Of a stretch of DNA of 64,000 nt, positions 57,146 through 64,000 are shown one piece after another; within the stretch, counting starts at the first letter, position 1; the number at the start of each line of letters is the position of its first letter. The stretch is taken from contig NZ_JAMXBF010000007.1 of NCBI RefSeq assembly GCF_023823685.1, positions 62,001 to 126,000 of the forward strand, read 5' to 3'. The position numbers and the translations under genes were made by a program. The notes under the pieces are model-generated. The model ran no database searches. It was not told the DNA's origin and saw nothing but the letters and a program-made list of their open reading frames with translations. The DNA comes from Pseudomonas subflava (lineage in GTDB: Bacteria; Pseudomonadota; Gammaproteobacteria; Pseudomonadales; Pseudomonadaceae).

Positions 57146-57880
57146 TCAGTACTTCTGCATAACGCCCTGCAACGCGCCTTCGTCACGCAGTTGCTCGAGG
57201 GCGGCGCGCAGCTTGTCCACGGTGGAGTCGGAGGTCTGCCGATTCAGCGCGAGGTAGAGGTCGCCGCGGCCGAAGGTCAGGGCCACGCGGAAATCGGCAT
57301 GGCCCTGCTGGCGGGCCAGGTACTGGCCGGCGACCGACGAGGTCACCCACAGATCGATCTGCCCATTGGCCAGGCGCTCCGGGTTTTCCTTGTCGTACAG
57401 CGACAGCTGCACCTCCAGGCCCTGGTCGACCACGTGCTGGCTGGGCGCATCGCCCTTGTAGCCGCCCAGGCGATACTCCCCGGCCTGCTGCAGGCTGCTC
57501 AGCTGGATCGGCGAGTCGCCGCGGGCGAGCAGCACCCAGTCTTCGCCGGCAATCGGGCCGACCCACTTGAACAGCGCTTCGCGCTCCGCCGTGCGCGCCA
57601 CCGAGAACAGGCCATAGCCGGCCTCGTCCAGCGCCTGGTTGTACACGCGCTCCCAGGGGAAGCGGAGGATCTGCTGGCATTCGATGCCGGCGCGCTGGCA
57701 GACCAGGCGCAGGGTCTCGGCGCTGATGCCGGAGATGCCGTCGTCGCGGGCGAAGTTGCCGCCGCTGACGGCCATGTTGAAGGGGGGAAGATTTTCGGTG
57801 AGCAGGACCAGCGATTCGGCCCGCGCCTGCACGGTGCCGACCAACAGCAGGAACAGGGTCAGCAGCCTCGGGAACAGCAT
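57146..57880 (-). CDS. Periplasmic solute-binding protein, copy 3 of 3
   Basis: The 244-residue paralogue shares LLTENLPPFNMAVSG, LRFPWERVYNQAL and FKWVGPIAGEDWVLL. It is the most divergent copy and has a Cys pair (CQRAGIEC). Signal peptide LTLFLLLVGTVQARA; AAGGAG upstream of the ATG. It is next to hisF, 101 bases away. All three are complete, with no sign of decay. Confidence 0.8.
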   Translation of the reverse strand: MLFPRLLTLFLLLVGTVQARAESLVLLTENLPPFNMAVSGGNFARDDGISGISAETLRLVCQRAGIECQQILRFPWERVYNQALDEAGYGLFSVARTAEREALFKWVGPIAGEDWVLLARGDSPIQLSSLQQAGEYRLGGYKGDAPSQHVVDQGLEVQLSLYDKENPERLANGQIDLWVTSSVAGQYLARQQGHADFRVALTFGRGDLYLALNRQTSDSTVDKLRAALEQLRDEGALQGVMQKY

Positions 57881-57981
57881 AGGGACTCCTTGTCGAATGG
57901 GAGTTCGCCAATGGCGAACAGACCTGCCCATTCTAGCCGGCCGCCCGGCGCCCGGCTGGCGACTCCCGCACAGCCCCGCCT

Positions 57982-58740
57982 TCAGCGCACCACGATGCCG
58001 CGGCTGGCCAGGTAGGCCTTGGCTTCCGGCACGCTGTATTCGCCGAAGTGGAAGATGCTGGCGGCGAGTACCGCGTCGGCCTTGCCCTCGAGAATGCCGG
58101 CGGCCAGGTGCTCCAGATTGCCGACCCCGCCGGAGGCGATCACCGGCACATTCACCGCCTCGCTGATGGCACGGGTAACGCCCAGATCGTAACCGCTCTT
58201 CACACCGTCCTGGTCCATGCTGGTCAGCAGGATCTCGCCGGCGCCCAGGTCTTCCATCTTCTTCGCCCAGGCCACCGCGTCCAGGCCGGTCGGCTTGCGT
58301 CCGCCGTGGGTGAAGATTTCCCAACGACCCGGCGCCACGCGCTTGGCATCGATGGCGACGACGATGCACTGGGAGCCAAAGCGATCGGCGGCCTCGCCGA
58401 CGAACTCCGGATTGAACACCGCGGCGGTGTTGATCGAGACCTTGTCGGCGCCGGCGTTGAGCAGGTTGCGGATGTCCTGCACGGTACGCACGCCGCCACC
58501 GACGGTGAGCGGAATGAACACCTGGCTGGCCATGCGCTCCACCGTGTGCAGGGTGGTGTCGCGGCCGTCGACGCTGGCGGTGATGTCGAGGAAGGTGATC
58601 TCGTCGGCGCCCTGCTCGTCGTAGCGGCGGGCGATTTCCACCGGGTCGCCGGCGTCGCGGATGTTCTCGAACTGGACGCCCTTGACCACGCGGCCGTTGT
58701 CCACGTCGAGGCAGGGGATGATGCGTTTGGCCAGTGCCAT
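57982..58740 (-). CDS. hisF: Imidazole glycerol phosphate synthase cyclase subunit HisF
   Basis: The 252-residue TIM barrel starts [16 protein letters not shown], with the first catalytic Asp near 12; the second Asp is in VVAIDAKRV. It pairs with HisH to make imidazole glycerol phosphate and AICAR in histidine synthesis. Hairpin repeat 58757-58804 lies in the gap to hisA. Confidence 0.96.
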   Translation of the reverse strand: MALAKRIIPCLDVDNGRVVKGVQFENIRDAGDPVEIARRYDEQGADEITFLDITASVDGRDTTLHTVERMASQVFIPLTVGGGVRTVQDIRNLLNAGADKVSINTAAVFNPEFVGEAADRFGSQCIVVAIDAKRVAPGRWEIFTHGGRKPTGLDAVAWAKKMEDLGAGEILLTSMDQDGVKSGYDLGVTRAISEAVNVPVIASGGVGNLEHLAAGILEGKADAVLAASIFHFGEYSVPEAKAYLASRGIVVR

Positions 58741-58756
58741 GGCGGCTTCTCTCGCA

Positions 58757-58804
58757 GGGTGCGCCGTGCGCACCGGTAACGTCAGCGGTGCGCGCGGCGC
58801 ACCC
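58757..58804. repeat. Inverted repeat between hisA and hisF
   Basis: Two 19-bp arms (GGGTGCGCCGTGCGCACCG and its complement with one mismatch) are separated by 10 bases. A half of the same element is near 55168-55193 after ctpA. It would fold in the his mRNA between two genes of one operon. Confidence 0.6.
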
Positions 58805-58812
58805 GGTTCAAC

Positions 58813-59556
58813 TCACTCGACCTTGTTCTTCAGGTCGCAGATGGCCTGGGCCTCGGCCACATCGAGGGTGCCCTCGTAGATCGCGCGACCGGTGATGGCG
58901 CCGATGATGCCGGGGTTGTTGGTGTCCAGCAGGGCCTGGATGTCGCCGATGTTGTGGATGCCGCCGGAGGCGATCACCGGGATGCGACTGGCGTTGGCCA
59001 GGGCCACGGTCGCCGGGATGTTGCAGCCCTGCATCATGCCGTCCTTGGCGATGTCGGTGTAGACGATGGCGGACACGCCGTCGGCCTCGAAACGCTTGGC
59101 CAGGTCGGTGGCCTGCACGGTGGATACCTCGGCCCAGCCGTCGGTGGCGACGAAGCCGTCCTTGGCATCCAGGCCGACGATCACCTTACCCGGGAAGGCC
59201 TTGCAGGCCTCGGTGACGAATTGCGGCTCTTTCACCGCCTTGGTGCCGATGATCACGTAGCTGACGCCGGCGCGCACATAGTGCTCGATGGTCTCCAGGG
59301 TGCGGATGCCCCCGCCGATCTGGATCGGCAGGTTCGGATAGCGCTTGGCGATGGCGGTGACCACCTCGCCGTTGACCGGCCGGCCCTCGAAGGCGCCGTT
59401 CAGGTCGACCAGGTGCAGACGGCGGCAGCCGCCCTCGACCCACTTGGCGGCCATGCTCACCGGGTCGTCGGAGAACACCGTGGAGTCTTCCATGCGGCCC
59501 TGGCGCAGACGCACACAGGCGCCGTCCTTCAGATCGATAGCGGGGATAATCAGCAT
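58813..59556 (-). CDS. hisA: Phosphoribosylformimino-5-aminoimidazole carboxamide ribotide isomerase HisA
   Basis: The 247-residue TIM barrel starts [17 protein letters not shown]; the general-base Asp is in IDLK (about 8) and the acid Asp in VYTDIAKDG. It catalyses the Amadori isomerisation before HisF/HisH. Complete length. Confidence 0.96.
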   Translation of the reverse strand: MLIIPAIDLKDGACVRLRQGRMEDSTVFSDDPVSMAAKWVEGGCRRLHLVDLNGAFEGRPVNGEVVTAIAKRYPNLPIQIGGGIRTLETIEHYVRAGVSYVIIGTKAVKEPQFVTEACKAFPGKVIVGLDAKDGFVATDGWAEVSTVQATDLAKRFEADGVSAIVYTDIAKDGMMQGCNIPATVALANASRIPVIASGGIHNIGDIQALLDTNNPGIIGAITGRAIYEGTLDVAEAQAICDLKNKVE

Positions 59557-59590
59557 CGGTAGAACCTGCTCAATTCGTGATTCGGTGGCG

Positions 59591-59848
59591 TCAGGCCTTT
59601 TCGAGCGCCCACAGGTCGCTCTCCAGGCTGGCGAAGCGATCGGCCAGCAACGCCTGAGCGTCGGCGATCGCCTTGTTGTAGTAGTGCGGGGCGATCTCGC
59701 GGGAGATCAGGTCGAGCACTTCCTGCACCTCGAACGAGCCCAACTCGAGCTCGAAGCGCTCTTCCAGAAAGCTCTTCAGCACCTGCAACGCGGCCTGCTG
59801 CTGGGCGGCATCGAGCTCCAGCTGCGCGACCTTCTTGCCCCGGCTCAT
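59591..59848 (-). CDS. DUF2164 family protein
   Basis: The 85-residue protein has no signal or membrane segment. [21 protein letters not shown] and [13 protein letters not shown] match DUF2164, function unknown. It directly follows hisH (start at 59848, hisH stop at 59849) and precedes hisA by 34 bases, so it is part of the his operon. The name of a histidine function is not implied. Confidence 0.75.
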   Translation of the reverse strand: MSRGKKVAQLELDAAQQQAALQVLKSFLEERFELELGSFEVQEVLDLISREIAPHYYNKAIADAQALLADRFASLESDLWALEKA

Positions 59849-60487
59849 TTACCGGCGGCCGTCCCAGGAGACGAAATTCTGCAGCAGCTGCAGGCCGTGG
59901 GTATGGCTCTTCTCCGGGTGGAACTGCACGGCGAAGCGCGAGCCATCGGCCAGCGCCGCGGCGAAGTCCTTGCCGTAGTGGCCGCGACCGACCACCTGGG
60001 CCGGATTGCCGGCCTCGATGTAATAGCTGTGCACGAAGTAGAAGCGGCCGCGGTCCGGGATCTCGTGCCAGAGCGGGTGGTCGACGTTCTGCTTGACCTC
60101 GTTCCAGCCCATGTGCGGCACCTTCAGATGCTCGCCGTCTTCCTGCAGATCCTTGCCGAAGAAGCGCACCTGGCCGGGGAACAGGCCGATGCAGTCGACG
60201 CCGCCATTCTCCTCGCTGCGTTCCAGCAGGGCCTGCATACCAACGCAGATGCCGAGGAACGGACGGTCCTGGCTGACCTCGCGCACCAGGGCGTCGAAGC
60301 CCAGGCGCTTGATCTCGGCCATGCAGTCGCGGATCGCGCCGACGCCGGGGAACACCACCCGGTCGGCCTCGCGGATCACGGCGGCGTCGCTGGTGACGAC
60401 CACCCGGCCGGCGCCGACGTGCTCCAGCGCCTTGGCCACCGAGTGCAGGTTGCCCATGCCGTAATCAATGACAGCGACGGTCTGCAT
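59849..60487 (-). CDS. hisH: Imidazole glycerol phosphate synthase glutaminase subunit HisH
   Basis: The 212-residue class I glutamine amidotransferase starts [16 protein letters not shown]. The nucleophile is in GICVGMQAL and the His/Glu pair in VQFHPEKS. It passes ammonia to HisF. The ATG immediately follows the hisB stop. Confidence 0.96.
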   Translation of the reverse strand: MQTVAVIDYGMGNLHSVAKALEHVGAGRVVVTSDAAVIREADRVVFPGVGAIRDCMAEIKRLGFDALVREVSQDRPFLGICVGMQALLERSEENGGVDCIGLFPGQVRFFGKDLQEDGEHLKVPHMGWNEVKQNVDHPLWHEIPDRGRFYFVHSYYIEAGNPAQVVGRGHYGKDFAAALADGSRFAVQFHPEKSHTHGLQLLQNFVSWDGRR

Positions 60488-61081
60488 TTACAGGGTGCCC
60501 TTGGTCGACGGCATCTGCCCGGCCATGCGCGGGTCCAGCTCTACGGCCATGCGCAGCGCGCGGCCGAAGGCCTTGAACACGGTCTCGATCTGGTGGTGGG
60601 TGTTGTGCCCGCGCAGGTTGTCGATGTGCAGGCTGACCTGGGCGTGGTTGACGAAGCCCTGGAAGAACTCCTGGAACAGGTCCACGTCGAAGCCGCCAAC
60701 TACCGCGCGGGTAAAGGGCACGTGCATCTGCAGGCCGGGGCGGCCGGAGAAGTCGATCACCACGCGCGACAGCGCCTCGTCCAGCGGGACGTAGGAGTGG
60801 CCGTAGCGGGTCATGCCCTTCTTGTCGCCGACGGCCTTGGCGAAGGCCTGGCCGAGGGTGATGCCGACGTCTTCCACGGTGTGGTGGTCGTCGATGTGCA
60901 GGTCGCCCTGGCAATGGATGTCCAGGTCGATCAGGCCATGACGGGCGATCTGGTCGAGCATGTGCTCGAGGAACGGCACGCCAATGTCGAACTTGGCCTT
61001 GCCGGTACCATCCAGGTTGATCGAGACCTTGATCTGGGTCTCCAGGGTGTTGCGCTCGACGGATGCCGTACGTTCGGCCAT
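60488..61081 (-). CDS. hisB: Imidazoleglycerol-phosphate dehydratase HisB
   Basis: The 197-residue monofunctional enzyme has the Mn-binding motifs DDHHTVED and HNTHHQIE and removes water from imidazole glycerol phosphate. No HisN phosphatase domain is fused, as usual in pseudomonads. It is first in the operon hisB-hisH-DUF2164-hisA-hisF. The ATG is MAERTAS; a longer start in-frame is unlikely. Confidence 0.96.
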   Translation of the reverse strand: MAERTASVERNTLETQIKVSINLDGTGKAKFDIGVPFLEHMLDQIARHGLIDLDIHCQGDLHIDDHHTVEDVGITLGQAFAKAVGDKKGMTRYGHSYVPLDEALSRVVIDFSGRPGLQMHVPFTRAVVGGFDVDLFQEFFQGFVNHAQVSLHIDNLRGHNTHHQIETVFKAFGRALRMAVELDPRMAGQMPSTKGTL

Positions 61082-61228
61082 CTCTCCAGCTCCACGGCTG
61101 CTCACGGAAAAGGCCGCCATTATAGGGGAGCCGTGGCTTGGGCGGCTACCGCGGCGGTCGGGCCGCAGGCTATCGAGGTGATCGGCCCGGCCTTACACTG
61201 CGCAGCCTGTTCTCACGAGGAAGTCGTC

Positions 61229-61627
61229 ATGCCCGTTCTGGTCGAAATCGTCAGCCGCCCATCCGTGCAGGACCACACCGACCTGGGCAAGGTCTACGCC
61301 GACGCGCCGGACTGGCTGCTGCCGCCCTACGCCAGCGTCGACGCGCTGCTGGCCGACGGCATCGGCGCCGGTAGGCTGATCGCCGGACGCTTCAACGACC
61401 GCCTGCTCGGCGCCGCGCTGCTGGAGCGTGGCGAGGCGTGCTGGCGCCTGTCGCACCTGTGCGTGCGCAAAGTCACGCGCAAGCGCGGCGTGGCCCGACG
61501 CATCCTCGACGAGGCCAGGCGCCTGGCATCCGAAGCGGGCAAGCCGCTGCACCTGGCCGCACCGCTCGATCACCTGGAGAGCCAGGCGCTGGCCGCGCGC
61601 ACCGGCCTGCCGCTCGACAGCCTGTAG
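61229..61627 (+). CDS. GNAT-family protein, PanZ/PanM-like acetyl-CoA sensor
   Basis: The 132-residue protein has a GNAT fold with a CoA-binding loop in CVRKVTRKRGVARRIL (RxxG-A-type). Length, a poor catalytic pocket and overall layout (IVSRPSVQDHTDLGKVY) match PanZ, which in E. coli binds acetyl-CoA and activates PanD. Divergent from hisB. GAGGAAG precedes the ATG. Confidence 0.65.
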   Translation: MPVLVEIVSRPSVQDHTDLGKVYADAPDWLLPPYASVDALLADGIGAGRLIAGRFNDRLLGAALLERGEACWRLSHLCVRKVTRKRGVARRILDEARRLASEAGKPLHLAAPLDHLESQALAARTGLPLDSL

Positions 61628-61642
61628 AGAAGACACCAATGC

Positions 61643-61718
61643 CTGTAGGGTGGATCGCGCTCCATCGATCCACCGAGCAGCGCCCTGGTGGATGAACAGA
61701 GCGTCATCCACCCTACAG
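61643..61718. repeat. REP-like inverted repeat
   Basis: CTGTAGGGTGGAT and ATCCACCCTACAG are perfect 13-bp arms about 50 bases apart. Such elements are common between Pseudomonas genes. It follows the PanZ-like gene. Confidence 0.7.
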
Positions 61719-61742
61719 AACCGTAGAGACGACACCAGCTCC

Positions 61743-61801
61743 CGTAGCCCGAAGCGCATCCGGAACAGGCAACTCAGCCCCCGGATTTCATCCGGGCTAC
61801 G
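61743..61801. repeat. REP-like inverted repeat overlapping a gene end
   Basis: CGTAGCCCGAAGCGCATCCGG and CCGGATTTCATCCGGGCTACG pair imperfectly. It is the same element type as the inverted pair in the 147-bp array. The last codon and stop of the sterol-desaturase-type gene (61797) lie inside it. Confidence 0.7.
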
Positions 61802-63011
61802 CCTGCGCCATCTGCGGCCGGGAAGCCAGCCAGATCAGCCACAGCAGACTCGCCAGGCACAGCCCGACCAGGCCGAGCCCCAGCGCCAGTTGCTGCGGCG
61901 CCAGCCAGAACACCCAGACCAGCGCCGCACCTGCCATCAACAGCTGGCGCCCCGCCTCCACCTTCCACAGCGAACGCCGCCCCTCGAACAGCAGGCCCAG
62001 GCCGACGCAGCCGGCCAGCACCAGCGGTACCAGCAGCAGCGCGTGCCACAGCTCGGCGCGTTTGACCGCCGCCAAGTAGCCCAGGGCCATGGCGTTGATC
62101 GCCACGAACTGGATGAAGGCGTATCCCTTCAGGCCGGCCGGGTAGGCACAGTCGAACCGGTCCGCGCCCATCTTCGGCCAGGTGCGCCCGGCCACGTCCG
62201 CCGGACGCCAGCCGGTGGGCATCCACCACAGGCGCAGCTTGTCCCACCAGGAGCGGGTCGCCACGGCATCCGCCCACAGCAGGCGCCACCAGGAAAACTG
62301 CAGGCGGATCGGGTCGAAGGTGCGTACCGGCGTGGTCACGCCGTAGCGCACCGGCTCGTCCTCGTCGGCGAAGGTGCCGAACAGGCGGTCCCAGATGATG
62401 AAGACGCCGCCGTGGTTCTTGTCGATGTAGCGGTCGTTCTGGCCGTGATGCACGCGGTGGTTGCTCGGCGTGACCATGAACCATTCGAGGAAGCCCAGGC
62501 GGCCGATGTGCTGCGAATGAATCCAGAACTGATACACCAGCTGCGCGCCGAGCAGGATGAGGAACAGCGGCAACGGCAGGCCCAGCAGCGCCAGCGGCAG
62601 GTAGAACGGCCAGTCGAAGCCGGTCTGGAAGGCGCCCTTGCGCAGCGCGGTGGACAGGTTGAAGTCCTCGCTGGAGTGGTGCGGCTGGTGTGCGCCCCAC
62701 AGCAGGTTGTAGCGATGCAGGCTGCGGTGCGCCCAGTAGAAGCAGAAGTCCACGGCGACGAAGCCGAGCAGCCAGGTCCAGGGCGAAGTCGGGTCGAGGG
62801 TCCACAGCCGCGCATGCTCGTACAGCCAGGCATAGGGGATGACCAGCAGCAGGCGCAGCGGGCCTTCGAGCAACACCCGCAGCACGGCGGTGTTGATGCT
62901 CGTAGCGGCGTCGGCTAGGCGATAGGTGTGGCGACCGCTCCAGCGCTCGTAGGCGAGCTCCAGCAGCATCAGCAGGATGTACAGCGGCACGGCCATCACT
63001 ACGACGTTCAT
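61797..63011 (-). CDS. Fatty-acid hydroxylase/sterol desaturase family membrane protein
   Basis: The 404-residue polytopic protein has the eight-His di-iron set HRSLH, HQPHH and HRVHH, each in the family spacing, plus about seven hydrophobic helices. This family hydroxylates or desaturates lipids, sterols or carotenoids; the substrate here is unknown. The last stop codon lies in a REP-like element. Confidence 0.85.
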   Translation of the reverse strand: MNVVVMAVPLYILLMLLELAYERWSGRHTYRLADAATSINTAVLRVLLEGPLRLLLVIPYAWLYEHARLWTLDPTSPWTWLLGFVAVDFCFYWAHRSLHRYNLLWGAHQPHHSSEDFNLSTALRKGAFQTGFDWPFYLPLALLGLPLPLFLILLGAQLVYQFWIHSQHIGRLGFLEWFMVTPSNHRVHHGQNDRYIDKNHGGVFIIWDRLFGTFADEDEPVRYGVTTPVRTFDPIRLQFSWWRLLWADAVATRSWWDKLRLWWMPTGWRPADVAGRTWPKMGADRFDCAYPAGLKGYAFIQFVAINAMALGYLAAVKRAELWHALLLVPLVLAGCVGLGLLFEGRRSLWKVEAGRQLLMAGAALVWVFWLAPQQLALGLGLVGLCLASLLWLIWLASRPQMAQA

Positions 63012-63294
63012 CGCGACCTCACAGGCGGCTCTTCATTATTGTCATGTCGGCAGCCTACCCTCGCGGCAGCGGCGATGAACGGGCCTGCGCCGCCAAATCG
63101 TCTTTCCGTGCACGCCACCGGATGCCGGCCGTCTGGGAACCGGCCACCGACTTCGCCATCCAAACCCCAGCCACATCACGACCCGCACGGCATCGCGCCG
63201 CGGGCCGGGCCATCGCCGAGCGGGTCGCCGCCTCGCTCCGACGCGGCGTTATACTCCCGCCTCTCCGTAGAAGACTCTCCACAAGGACTGGTCC

Positions 63295-64000
63295 ATGAAA
63301 GCCTTTGGCAAAATCCTGGGTCTGGTAGTACTTGGCCTGCTGTTGATCGTCGTAGGCCTCGGCTTCGCCCTGACCCATCTTTTCGATCCCAACGACTACA
63401 AGGACGAGATCCAGCAACTGGCCCGCGACAAGGCCAACCTCGAGCTGCAGCTCAAGGGTGACATCGGCTGGAGCCTGTTCCCCTGGCTCGGCCTGGAGCT
63501 GACCGAGGCCACCCTGGCCAGCGCCGAATCCCCGGAAAAACCCTTCGCCAACGTGCGCCTGCTCGGCCTGTCGGTGCGCGTGCTGCCGCTGCTGTACAAG
63601 GAAGTGCAGATGAGCGACATCCGTGTCGACGGTCTCGACCTGACCCTGCAGCGCGACGAAAAGGGCCGCGGCAACTGGGAAGGCGTGGGCCAGCCGGCCG
63701 AGCCGGCAGCGAGCCAACCGGCGGCTCCGGCCTCCGAGCAGCAAGACGCGCCGACCGCCCAGACCACCGACGAGAGCGGCAAGCCGGTGAAGCTGGACAT
63801 CGACAGCCTGACCATCAGCAATTCGCGCGTGGACTATCACGACGCGCAGAGCGGCAAGCAGTACAGCGCCGAGGGCATCGAGCTCAGCACCGGCGCCATC
63901 CGCGAAGGCAGCGATATCCCGGTCAAGCTGCTGGCGTTCCTCGGCACCAACCAGCCGGTGCTGCGCGCCAAGACCGAGCTGCAGGGCCTGCTGCGCTTCG
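63295..64000 (+). CDS. asmA: AsmA family protein, partial (runs off the window)
   Basis: The visible 235 residues start MKAFGKILGLVVLGLLLIVV, a single inner-membrane anchor, followed by LTHLFDPNDYKDEI and the AsmA N-terminal periplasmic domain with a Pro/Ala/Gln-rich stretch near 125-160. AsmA-like proteins form periplasmic bridges thought to move phospholipids to the outer membrane. AAGGA is upstream of the ATG. The 3' part is not in view. Confidence 0.88.
   Translation, partial: MKAFGKILGLVVLGLLLIVVGLGFALTHLFDPNDYKDEIQQLARDKANLELQLKGDIGWSLFPWLGLELTEATLASAESPEKPFANVRLLGLSVRVLPLLYKEVQMSDIRVDGLDLTLQRDEKGRGNWEGVGQPAEPAASQPAAPASEQQDAPTAQTTDESGKPVKLDIDSLTISNSRVDYHDAQSGKQYSAEGIELSTGAIREGSDIPVKLLAFLGTNQPVLRAKTELQGLLRF

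Overview
The window is high-G+C gammaproteobacterial DNA that reads as a Pseudomonas chromosome. The gene content and order recall P. aeruginosa: creB/creC/creD and dbpA on the left, and trmL, secB, grxC, a YibN-type rhodanese, gpmI, envC, ctpA, three solute-binding paralogues, the hisBH/AF genes and asmA on the right. The species cannot be fixed from this sequence. No rRNA, tRNA, CRISPR array, transposase or integrase was seen.

Bases 1-3500 hold an AT-rich three-gene operon of unknown function whose first protein has a plausible PD-(D/E)XK nuclease core. It is flanked by inverted copies of a roughly 22-26 bp sequence, and it looks horizontally acquired and defence-like. Bases 3.5-13 kb carry small membrane proteins, a divergent LysR / alkylsulfatase / CxPSR-sulfatase locus with a perfect inverted repeat between the two arms, an FMN reductase, a two-gene ergothioneine locus (egtB-egtD) and a glutathione S-transferase.

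Bases 12.6-25.8 kb hold the CreBC/CreD system. Four tightly overlapping small membrane-protein genes follow creD. A 1271-residue BTAD/cyclase-like/AAA/TPR regulator lies between creB and creC on the opposite strand. A HAF-repeat protein and other unknowns follow. Bases 25.9-30.7 kb carry an HD-GYP c-di-GMP phosphodiesterase, a YihG-type acyltransferase, dbpA, a periplasmic binding protein and a candidate sigma-54-dependent small RNA.

Bases 30.9-48.9 kb are one continuous minus-strand MSHA pilus locus in the canonical order I, I2, J, K, L, M, N, E, G, F, B, A, C, D, O, P, Q. It encodes the inner-membrane platform, secretin, a c-di-GMP-binding extension ATPase, prepilins and a large MshQ with a lectin-like domain. 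An array of about six 147-bp tandem repeats separates mshE from mshG. The pilus, the MshEN domain of MshE and the nearby HD-GYP protein suggest attachment controlled by c-di-GMP.

Bases 49-64 kb are conserved housekeeping genes: tRNA modification, protein export, thiol/redox, glycolysis, cell division and envelope proteolysis, three tandem binding proteins, histidine biosynthesis, a PanZ-like acetyltransferase, a sterol-desaturase-family membrane oxygenase, and the 5' part of an AsmA gene that runs off the window. The MSHA locus sits where two blocks that are far apart in P. aeruginosa meet.
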